A stretch of 64,000 nt of DNA from Asterias rubens (Eukaryota; Echinodermata; Asteroidea; Forcipulatida; Asteriidae), in the NCBI RefSeq assembly GCF_902459465.1, contig NC_047063.1, positions 17,821,685-17,885,684 on the forward strand, written 5' to 3'. Position 1 is the first letter of the stretch; each line of letters begins with the position of its first letter. The notes beneath the pieces are model-generated. The model made no database searches. It saw nothing but the letters and a program-made list of their open reading frames with translations, and was not told the origin of the DNA. A program made the translations under genes and the position numbers. This document shows, piece by piece, positions 42,086-52,800 of the stretch.

Positions 42086-45000
42086 TCATTGGTACTGTGT
42101 TGATGAGCCGAAGGACGGGGACTTGGGGCCAAGCTGAGAGGGGTCTTCCATCTGTGGATTAACTGTAGAAAGAAAGAAGAAAACAATTTATTTTTTATTT
42201 TTAGGCATTATTGAGGCACTAATTAACCACAGAGAGACTGGTTGTCGGAGTTGGAAGAAACTGTGGCAAAGGCTCCTCAAGACCATTCAACTGCATGATC
42301 TGAACATCCACTTACAGGAAATGACCACCAAAATTTTGTCATTACCTTCTTTTTGGTAAAATTATAATGAACCAGGCTGGGCACAATTATTGGGTGTTTT
42401 TGTTTGCAAATAGAGAGGTTTCGCAAGCATATAACCGTATCCGTTCACATCAGCCACGTGTTGAATTTTGTTTCGCAAACTATAGGTATGTTTCACTTGA
42501 GTGCGCTCGCATTCATCATGAGTGATTTTCTGAAATACATGACCGATTAGAGACACCGTGTTTTATACACTGCATTTTCTCATCGTTTTGCTTGCAAATG
42601 ACTAAAAAATTATATCTATATCAAGCACGATGTGAAAGCTATTCTGTGGGAAATGTTTTTGATCTGAGACAAAAATACAAATAAAAAGTCTGCAAAACAG
42701 TATCCGTTTATCTACGATGTGTATGAACTCCCGTATTCGTTATGCAAAATACGATAGTCGCGGATACGCGTCATGTAAACACACAAAGTGTCGACGTATC
42801 AGTATCTGTATGTGTATCCGTACACTTGCGAAACCTCTCTATTAGCTCCCCAAATTCCTCTTTTCCATTCTGAAAACTGTGCGGTCATGCAAAGTTTATA
42901 TCTTGTATTACAACTATTTTTTTAAAGGGATTTAAACTGGTTGCTAGCAATAGGTTGGCGCATGAAAGAGTTGAAAAATGTTTAAAACCCCTTCAGTCAC
43001 TAATTTCATCTGGGTGGCCCAGTCAGTGACAACCACTGGTCTCCAATGGATCCCTGCATGTACAATAACAAACAAAACAGTAAATTTAGCTAACTGCTTC
43101 ACAGTCTTTTGAAATATATCCCCACCCACCACCCACCGAACCATACCTGGTCTGAACTGATCAGCAGACATTCTTGTCATGAGGATTCCGATTCCTTCAA
43201 TCATCGCCAATAAAATACCACCTGGAGAGAGGAAGATAAGACAAAGAAGATAACTCTTAAGTGTTTGAAACCTCGTAAATATCTCTAAATTCAAAGTCAT
43301 TCTGGACCTTTATCCTATTTATTTATTTATAAGTTCTGGGTTTAAAGCCAAGGATTCTCAGTAAAAGCAAACTTAAATCACTTGGCAGGAAATTACAAGC
43401 CAAGAAATCACATAGAGAAAACAACGAAGGAAGTTTAAATTTTAGATGTCGGAGGAAAACTTCAGAAAACTTCAGACAAATGCAATCAGGTTGGGTTCTT
43501 TTATGTGCACTACCAATCCTAGAACACAGGATCTAGGGTAAAGCAATTATCGAAAATCATCTTGCTCAGGAGCACAAGTCATGACTGACTCGAACTTGAC
43601 TCTGCTGATCAGAAATTAGCAGAGCTTGAGTCCGGTGCTCTTCATCGCTCCGCTACGACACACCACTTATGAGATATTAAGGAAGACTTTGAACTTCCAT
43701 CAAAACTCTGGTAAAAATCTACTTGCCTATCGCTGCTGAGCCGGCCATGGCAACTGCTCCATCTAGGAAAGAGAAATATGAATTACAAAATAACTTATGT
43801 GTTTATGTTATGAATAGGATTGCGCATCTTTGTTTATCTCTACTAAATGGTTAAACTTAACTTGGGTCTTCCGGTTCGGTTAACCATTTCTACCGATTCC
43901 AATCAGAACTATGGGTCAATCTGTAAAAAGGGAAACATTTCAATACATTTTTTCCAGGAGCAACAAGGATTAAAAATAGAACCCAACAGCCAATTTTCAG
44001 AGTCACAAAACCACAAATGTGGCAGCGTACGAAGCAAAATGTATAACGAATTGCAGGTAATAAAACGTTTTTTATAAGAGGTATAACATAAGACAGTTCC
44101 ACCACGAAACAGTGAGATGTAAATCATTCTCACTAGACAGCTTCTGGGGTGAACATTTTCAAGAAAATGAAGGTCTCTTTAATTTGTAAAACTGTGAGCT
44201 TCGGTTTTGTTTTGTTTTCATTTTACTGTAGGTTTTATTTAACTTTTTAGGTAATTTGAAAACAGATTTTATCATTGTGTTACAGTTTAACAGTTAACCA
44301 ATTAAACTTCCCAACCCTGCAGTTATAAACTATTGATGAGTAAATTGAAGCTCTTTTTATTCAACTAATGTTTGTTTCATTACCAAGGAAAACAAATAAA
44401 AAACATAAAACACCAACGTCGCTTCAATGTAAAATCTAATCTTAAAAATGTAATGTGGGTCAACACTTACTTCTTGCAGCTAAAACGGCACCAGTCAATG
44501 CCCCGCTTGTGATGGAGTTCCAGGGGTCTTCCTTCTTACGGATGTGAACCAGCGCACAGTCAAATGTTGAGAACAGACCACCCCAGACTGCAAAATTTCC
44601 TGCAAGAAAAAAATTTTTAAAATAAATAAATACTTTTTTGAAATTACAAATATGTGATCATTTATAGGAGTATCCAATATTGACTAAATCAGATAAATAT
44701 TCCTATGTATGCAGCTTGTGCGTGCAACGTGAGACTTTCCAACGCTAGGTGGCAGCAGACTTACCGGGTAATTTCCATTGTTTACGTAGTTCTGAACATG
44801 CCCATAATGCTGAGAACAATGGCTTTACACGGTAGGTCTGCTGCCACATATCGTCACAGAAAGTCTCCTGTTGCTATAATAATAATAATAATAGTGGCTT
44901 CTAATTATAGTGCACAATTCCGTCTCATCCAGACTTACATGGTGCTAACCATACTGAAAAGAAAAGTAAAGTCACTTAGAATAAAGAGAATCACTCACCT

Positions 45001-46620
45001 CCGACTATAGGTGCTTTGTGTTTTACTGTTGAAAAACTTCCGATCAGTCTTTGTGTGAAACCCTGAAAAAACAAAATACAAATCATTGAATATAATTTCC
45101 GACAACAAACTATGCAATGCATTGTCTCGTCTTAAAATAGGTGTTAAGAATGACCATCCGGGGTTTGAACCTTTTGACCATAGGAAGTGCAGCTCAACAT
45201 TTTAACTGGAAAATACTATTTTTTTTCAAGATCAGAATCGAAATGAGAAAATCTGCAGTTTATTGGGGCCGGCCCTGATGTCAGAAAGAATTTTAAGTCG
45301 GGCCTTGAATTTTCATTCTTGAAGGGGCACAGCAATTTTCCCCTCTAGAAAGGGACACTTCTGTGAGGAAAATGTGTCAATTTGTACAGGAGCCTTGAAA
45401 AGGGCACCTCAGCAAAAGCACGGAGTACCACAGCAATACCTATGGGTGCCGCGGATTATTTCACTTACAGACGGTGCATTTCTTGCTCCAAGGATTGAGT
45501 GAACAACACCTCCACCGATGCATCCCATAGAGAAGGCACCTCCACAATCATCCACTATCCTCCATGGACTGGAAGGTTCAAAACAGAAGAGAAAAACATG
45601 CGTCAATATTTATGCAACTTTATGAAGAAAACAATACTTCTTTCTTCCATGTAGGAAACTTTAGCCTTTTTTTTTATAAATGCTTAGATTATCATTATTA
45701 TTATTTTTCACTCCGCTATACTGTGGGTCATCTATCTGTCCATCTTAAAAAGTAACTAACAAAACAACGCACTTCGCTGATTCTGAATCTAAATAGTCCG
45801 CAAAAATGGAATTTTCACACCAACTTTGTAAAGTCTTGAAGTAGACAATGAAGACACATATCAGTTTGAGATGAGAGGAAAACAATTGCTTCAAATTTTT
45901 TTGGAACTGATAATCGGTCATATAACGAAAGGAAAAATACCCATATCATGATCCTGCCACCAGCTGATCAGCACCAGTTACCACTTTCAAGTTCCATTAC
46001 GACGTTAGTTATTAAAATATAAATTTAGTTGCGATAACGTAACCCTCCTCCCGACGGCGCTGTCGGGAGGAGAATTACGTTATCGCAACTAACAACACAT
46101 GACTAATATAAATTATAATATTGATACTAGATAGTCTATTTAATTTAGGCCTATAGAGTATAGTATAGTATTAATTATTAAATAATACATACTTCTAAAC
46201 AATTAGAATAGAAAAAAGATGTTCCTTTTGGTTAAAATGAGTAAAAAGGCGGTGGCAGGATACGGGAAATCTTTCCCATTTCCAAATCTAGCATTACTAG
46301 CCGTGCAGCAGACACTGCTGACGGACAGGGCTAATGCAAACCAGCACTGGCACAGCAGCTCAGTTCAATCAGAGGGCAGAGATGCAGATGATGTAATAAT
46401 TGTAACGTTCACTGATTTTTTTACCCTAATTTCTAATTGACTTTCCGGGTAAAAAGCTCGACGCGGATAATCAAAACTTAAAATTAAGAAATTTCTCGAA
46501 TCAGGTACTTTTGGTGACTTCCCTGTTTATATTTTCTTCTCACAAGTAAAGCCTAAAGTTGTTTTTTATAGTCTTATTTCACCGGCAAACTCACCAAGGT
46601 TCACGTGCGTATTCTTCCAT
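42086..46620 (-). CDS. TIMM17: Mitochondrial inner-membrane translocase subunit Tim17, complete, 7 exons, 168 residues
   Basis: Tim17 forms the protein-conducting part of the TIM23 complex that imports presequence proteins. Exons in transcript order: 46595-46620, 45469-45568, 44999-45062, 44471-44599, 43727-43762, 43147-43221, 42086-42162. All phases close. The N-terminus [19 protein letters not shown] is nearly invariant in animals. Glycine-rich membrane segments follow ([11 protein letters not shown], then the [14 protein letters not shown] block). Cys9 and Cys78 correspond to the pair known to form a regulatory disulfide in yeast. The C-terminus is short and variable ([10 protein letters not shown] then a Ser/Gln-rich end). 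Vertebrates have TIMM17A and TIMM17B (about 171 residues); an invertebrate single copy cannot be assigned to either. Intron 5 has a GC donor. It is divergent from RAD18. Confidence 0.95.
42413..42839. mobile_element. MITE with TA target site (Tc1/mariner-like) in TIMM17 intron 6
   Basis: Perfect 15-bp terminal repeats GAGAGGTTTCGCAAG and CTTGCGAAACCTCTC are flanked by TA on each side. Subterminal CGTATCCG occurs in both orientations. No coding capacity. Confidence 0.85.
43222..43726 (-). other. TIMM17: GC-AG intron (TIMM17 intron 5)
   Basis: Exon 5 ends ATAG and is followed by GCAAGT; the acceptor is CTCTCCAG. Only this donor keeps the reading frame and the conserved AAIGGILLA protein sequence. 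The rest of the donor (AG|GCAAGT) is the optimal context seen for GC donors. Confidence 0.85.
43490..43670 (-). mobile_element. tRNA-derived SINE, minus orientation
   Basis: The minus strand reads a GCGGAGCGATGAAGAGCACC head and a B-box-like TCGAGTCAGTC, then GAGCAAGATG. The distal part with ACATAAAAGAACCCAACC resembles SINE type 5 at 55400. Confidence 0.6.
44725..44874. mobile_element. Palindromic MITE, family C
   Basis: GCAACGTGAGACTTTC at the left and GAAAGTCTCCTGTTGC at the right. It lies in TIMM17 intron 3. Confidence 0.9.
46025..46092. repeat. Near-perfect 68-bp hairpin in TIMM17 intron 1
   Basis: Arms TTAGTTGCGATAACGTAA and TTACGTTATCGCAACTAA enclose inner GC-rich arms CTCCTCCCGAC and GTCGGGAGGAG around a six-base loop. 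Confidence 0.9.
46229..46265. repeat. Half copy of MITE family D
   Basis: AAAATGAGTAAAAAGGCGGTGGC followed by GGATACGGGAAA matches the right arm of the full copies with a few changes. Confidence 0.5.
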
Positions 46621-46824
46621 TTTTCTGGTTGTTGCCTAATTAGTTATAGCGCCCTCAATATTAAGAAAAAGAATGGGTCTCAAGAGGGCGCTATAATTGA
46701 ACACAAAAAGTTACGCGCGCTCAAAGTCAAAGGGTAATGAATGTTCATGTTTTCAGAAACCAAAGTTCACATGATTTAAAAAACTTACTTTCGGTAAAGT
46801 TTAATCAGAGGAATTTGGTTTAAA
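46621..46824. promoter_or_regulatory. 204-bp bidirectional promoter between TIMM17 and RAD18
   Basis: The two start codons face away from each other with only 204 bp between, so both 5' UTRs and promoters must overlap here. A 13-bp inverted repeat, TTATAGCGCCCTC at 46644-46656 and GAGGGCGCTATAA at 46684-46696, is centred in the gene-proximal half. Its arms resemble the CTCF core. Confidence 0.75.
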
Positions 46825-49800
46825 ATGGCACTGACAGATCCGACTGACTGGCCAGGGTCGATGCCCGATCTTCGGGTAAGCTACGATTTTAGTTTTACTT
46901 AGAGTTCGTTCAGTAAATGATCATATTGGCTTGCTTGCAAGAAGTAAGAAACCCGTATATAAGAACTGCACCACCACCAGGTGTCAGCAGTGTGGAGAAT
47001 CACGTTTACTTTGGTTTGTACTCGGCAGGATCCACAAGTTTGGAAGTAAAGCTTTCTCTCAGTTTAGCTAGCTAGTCTAAACATTCCTAAACTGAAATAT
47101 TCATTGTTTGTGTTCAGTTATTGGTATAAAGTGTAATTCAGGTAGTGTCATGTATAACTTTCCGTACGGTATAGCACCACCACTTTTTCACTCATTTTAA
47201 ATTTTTCAAAAACTTAAAGGGATATCTCAATCATTGAGGTAAATTGGACACTAGGCCTATATTATTTCATATCGAATGAAAAAGTGGTGGCGCCTAGCTT
47301 ACGGAAACTTTTCCAGTGTCATACTGCTTCACTGCATTAGGGTAAACTTTGGTCCAAGTAAACTTGATTCGAAGTCGACTTGGTCGAGTGTATAAACATG
47401 GTGAACTTTACTCGGATAACTTTCCGTATGGCGCCACCACTTTGTCACTCATTTTTACAAAAAGGGATATATCAATCAGGTAAATAAGTTACTATATTAT
47501 TTCATATCGAATGAAAAAGTGGTGGCGCCATACGGAAACTTTTCCCTTTACTCAATTAACTTGCTTCATAATAAGTTTCCCTAAAATTTGAAAACACTTT
47601 CACAAAGGTGTTCTTTAATTTGTTATAATTTAGTATTTTATCAGTATAAACCACAAGGGAAACTGACTGGGTAAATTTTGAAATGATTTTTGGGGTTGAA
47701 CAAAGAATTGACTGGAGTGGGATTCGAACCAACGACCTCCGGATTAACGTAGGTCGTTGGTTCGAATCCCACTCTAGTCAATTCTTTGTTCAACCCCAAA
47801 AATCAATTTAGTATTTTTGTAAAACTAACATGTAAGTTTACTTTATATATGTTTTCAACAAAATATTGTTTATTATTTAGTTTTAAAACTTTTACTCATT
47901 ACTGTGTTCTAATGGTAACAATTGTTATTTACAGAAATAAAAAAGAAACATCTTCACTGCTAGTGTAAAAATAAATTTCTACAATTTTGTTTCACTTTGT
48001 TTCACTTTGTTTCACTTAACAATGCTTTATATTTCATTTTTCCGACCAAGTTGACCACTGACCGATATGACATGAATTGAATCCACTTATGACACCATCA
48101 CACATCACAAGAAGAGGAAGCAGTGGTTCTGGTTACTGACCTGGGTCCGATGACAATCTTCTAGATTAGCTTGTAGCTCCTTTTTCTGTCTCCTTCTTCT
48201 GTCTTAAGTTCTATTGCCTCCTGAGTAGGAGTAAAATGCTGCAGCCAGAGCCAATCTGCGACATGAATGAATTTAGGAATTATGAGCCCACTGGGAAGTT
48301 AAAGTGTGATACCACTATCATTACAGTCACTGCCACGTCTTGTAAGACCATCGGTCATCAGATTTCTAGTTAAGTAAAATTGTTCTTCTTTTTCAGACAA
48401 TCGACAATCTGCTTCGATGTTCCATTTGCTTCGAGTATCTCAATATAGCTATGATAATTCCAGCCTGTTCTCATAACTGTAAGTAGAAAATCCAGAGCAG
48501 AGTAAAGCACATGTGCTGTATCTTGGTACAATACAAGTATAATAACAAGTGGCGTGTCATGGCCGAGTGGTTAAGAGCACCGGATTCAAGCTCTGGTGTT
48601 TGATCGGCAGAGTGTGGTTCATAATTGGGGAGGTAGTGCATTCTGCTCTACCGCCTAGGCTTCGGATTGAGGATACCCAAGCCTATATCCGTATGGACTG
48701 TAAAGGGCAAAGGGGGTAACCCTGATTCAGCCCTAGAAAGAAAAAAAAAAAAAAAAAAGTAAATGCAAATCAACTAGTCATCATGAATGGGTAACCCACT
48801 CAGCATTTTCGCTTAGCATAAACCTCAATCCTCATTATTTCACTAATACACTTTGACTTTGTTTTGATTTTCCACTCCCAGACTGCTCGCTGTGCATCCG
48901 ACGGTACTTGAAGTACAAGCGTCAATGTCCATCTTGTAACGTTGAAGTCAGCACCGCTCAGCTTTGTAACAACAGAACTCTGGATGAACTAGTCCGAACA
49001 TTTGTTGCCATCAGGTAAATAGCAAAAATGATAAATCCTCTCTATTGCCCTTTTTCAAACGTCGGCTTTGGATTCGGCTAGCCTGGCCCCGTCGGTTGAT
49101 TTGACAATGTGCGTGCTTTATGTATACACGCTCAGGGCTTAACAGAGCCTCAAGCCGAATCCAAAGCTGAAGCTGTGGTTTGGAAAAGGGCCTATGGTTA
49201 GTTTGAATCATGACTTAAAGGCAGAATGAATGACAGTAGCAGTTATCACAATGGTTGTGAATCAAATGGACGTGCAGAGCCGTATGATCTTATTGCAGTA
49301 GTTTCCAAACCTCACACACTTAGGCCGGGTCCGAATTGGTGGCTCTGGCTGCGGCTACGACCATTGCTAGGGGTGTTGCTAAGGGTGTCCTATACTTCAA
49401 TGCATGATGACGCGGCGATCCGGCCGTAGCCGTAGCCGCCAATTCGGATACGGCCTTACTCTGACCTCTGAGTCATGTTGCCCTTACCTACACACATCCC
49501 CTACCCCACACCAACCCTTACCCCAGATCCAATATTACCCTCACACCCAAGCCCTTCCCCACGCCCTATACCCTCACCCAACCCTTACCTCAAAATACAA
49601 GCATACAAAAAAACACACAGGTTTGTTTGATTGTATAAATCTACATTTACATACCATTTAAACAATCAGACGGTTCAGCCCGGTTCATACTTCCTGCGAA
49701 TGCGAGTTGTGAAGAGAATTTTGGTGACGCAACAATCGGTACGCGCTAAATTTCCCTTTGTGACGCAATTTCGTTGCAATGAAATTCGCATCACAATAAG

Positions 49801-52800
49801 CATTCGCAGAAAGTATGAACCTGGCTTTAAACTAAGGAATATTTGTTCCCAGTTTTTCTTCAGAATCCACACGCTTCAGAAATAATGTCGGATTTTGTTT
49901 TGTTCCCATTCAGGCCTTACATTCTTAAGATGTGTAAAAAGGAACAGAACTCAAAACCACCTGATGAAGATGTATCATCAGATGATCAGGTAAAATAATT
50001 ATTTTCGTAATAAAATTAACCCTCCTACTCTGTAACCATTTATATCATCCTACTGTGGTTTTGATTGGTAGATAAACTGTGCTTGCCTCCAATATGAGAT
50101 ACAGTGCACTACTAACCCTTTCTTACTTATTGACCATTCAGTATCATCTGATTTTAGGGTTGGATGTTACGTTATATTTTCAATCCCACACTTTGCTTTT
50201 TATGCTACCACACCTGTGGTTTGTTGTTTTGAGACTGTGTTTTTTATTCTTTTATGGAAGGCATTTGAGGACAAACCAACCCCAAAGTCATCAACAACTC
50301 TAACGAGCCATTTCACTGCTATGAAATCTTCCCGAATCTTCGCACCCGCCATCACCAAACAAACAATCAAGTCTTCAATCTCCTCGGACGACTTGAACCG
50401 ATCGAGTGAAGAAAACGTAAGCCCGAAGAGGAAACCACCAGGTACTCCGGGAAACCAGCCGAATTGGAAGGTGATTGATTCACCGCTGGCCGGAGGGGAC
50501 TTTGCCGGTGCGGTGGACGAAGAGAGTGCGGAGGAGATGGGGCAGTCAGTTGCATCTACGAGTAGCAGTCCAGCCACGGGTCAATTGACGCCAGGGGGGA
50601 GCCGAGATAAAGGTATGTAAATGATATGGTGGCCCTGAAGGGTCCTCATTGCATATAAATAGCAAAAATTTTGGGTTGAACAAAGAAAAATTTACAAGAG
50701 CGGAGTAGAATCATCAACCTGCGGATTAACAGAACCAAAAGGTCGAAGCTATGGTTTCCCCCAAAAACATGTTTTGAGATGTGTTTCATAATTGAGAACA
50801 AGCATCTGCTTGTTTGAGTTTAATTGGGAGGCTGTTCCAAGTTTTACAGTAAGGTACCAATGCGCTTTACATTAGTGCCCAGGGGTGAATTTCACAAAGA
50901 GTTGGGACTACTTGGGACCTCTCTTGTGTACATTTTACCTTGTACAGGTGTGTATATAAATATTGCTGTGCGTACTTTTTAATCCATGCAAGAAACATAT
51001 TTTTATACCTGATATTCTTAATTAATATTTTTATCTGTCTGTGTGCTGTTATACAATTTTCAGTGTTTTTGTCTGTACTGTTAAATCAAGGCCAGTTTTA
51101 ATTTCCCGAGTGTGGGATAATAAAGTTCTTATCTTATCTTATCTTATCTTACTTGTATCTCGAGTTAGGATGAGTTACCTTACTTAGGACTAGCCTTAAG
51201 TTTTTTATAGCTCCTAGGACTAATCCTAAGTTAGGACTAGTCCTAAGTTAGGACTAGTCCTAAGTTCTTCGTGAAATTGACTCCTGGTCATTTGGTCAAA
51301 TCTCATGCCTTCCTGGGGAGCATACAGCCCTAGGCTGTCATGGTGCTCAGAAGGCTTTTCAAACTCAAAATCAACCTTGGTAAAGATAACCAATTATAGT
51401 AAAGCATCTTGCTCAAGGACACAAGTGATGACTGGGATTTGAACCCACACTCAAATGACTTCAGGCCCCACAGGCCCCGATTACGAGAATGATAAAAACG
51501 CACGCCCTCGATTGGTTGAATTGCTCTTCGCAGAATTATCCCATGCTTATTCAACCAATCGAGGGCGTGCATTTTTATTGTTCTCATTTTCGTTCTTGTC
51601 ATCGGGGCCTGTGTGACGGGCCTTAAAGCCATTGGACACTTTCGGTAAACAGTATTGTCCAAGGTCCACACTTCGTGTATCACAACTTATATATAAAATA
51701 ACAAACCTGTGAAAATTGAGGCTCAATTGGTCATCGGAGTTGGGAGAAAACAACGGGAAAACCCACCCTTGTTTCCGCACGTTTCGCCGTGTCATGACCT
51801 GTATTTAAAATAAATCCGTAATTCTCATTATCGAGAATTCACATTTTTTTATGTTTTCTCAAAAAGTAAAGCATTTCATTGAATAATATTTCAAGAGATG
51901 TCTTTGACCATTACCTTCTGTAAGTTATTTGTAAATCTGTGAACTTTTAATTTTTGTTCTGCTCCAAAAGTGTCCAATGGCTTTACACCCCCTTTGAACT
52001 GTTTTATTTTTCTCCTGTTTCTCTCTCTTTCTGTAGCTGTGTGCCCAGTGTGTGGAGTTCCTGTCACTGCCAAGTATATTAATACTCATCTAGACGCATG
52101 CTTGAATCGGACTGAGCAACCAAAAACCAGGTAGGGAGGGAGTCTTACCCTTGTCTACAGGCCTGTAATTTGTCAGTTTTTCCCCCTGATTTCATGGATC
52201 ATCCTTTGCCATAAAACAAATAATGTAGAGGGGTTCTAAAGCTTAATTTGGTTTTGTAATGCAGTCATTGTCCGATAGAAACAGTCCTTAGGAAAAAAAG
52301 GGAAATGTTCTGATAATTTTATATTTTTGTGTACATTTATTTGCACACCTATACATACATCTTTTCCCCAATCACCCCTGGTAGGGGGGAATTCAATGAT
52401 AAACCATTTAGAGTGTCCCAGATTGTTCCTCAGCAGGGCTTTTAAAAGCAAAGACAAACAGTAACCAACAAGAAAAAAAACATCCAAATGAGAACCTCAT
52501 TCAAATTCAGCATGCTTAGGTCAAACTTACAAAATTTGGTTCAAGGATGACCCACAGTTTTGAAAATTTCTTCCTGGCAAGATCTCTAAAAAGGTCATGA
52601 TTTTTGTTTTCTTGACACTCCTGTCAACACTGTACTGCTGGCTTGCATCGCTGATTTAATTAATTTATAGCTAGCAACGTTAATCTGATTAAAACCTTAC
52701 TCATTCTTTATCTCTTTTTTTTTTTTTTCAGAACCCCAAAAAGGAAACCCATCCCGCCGATGCTATGGAAACTTGTGCCCGAAAAAGACATCCGGAAGAA

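Noticed and set aside
46219-46440. 73-codon plus-strand open frame in TIMM17 intron 1
   Set aside because: It starts inside a half copy of MITE family D and has no motif or splice context.
50200-50577. 125-codon open frame on the minus strand
   Set aside because: It is the antisense of RAD18 exon 5 (50261-50612), whose plus-strand frame fits splice sites and phase.
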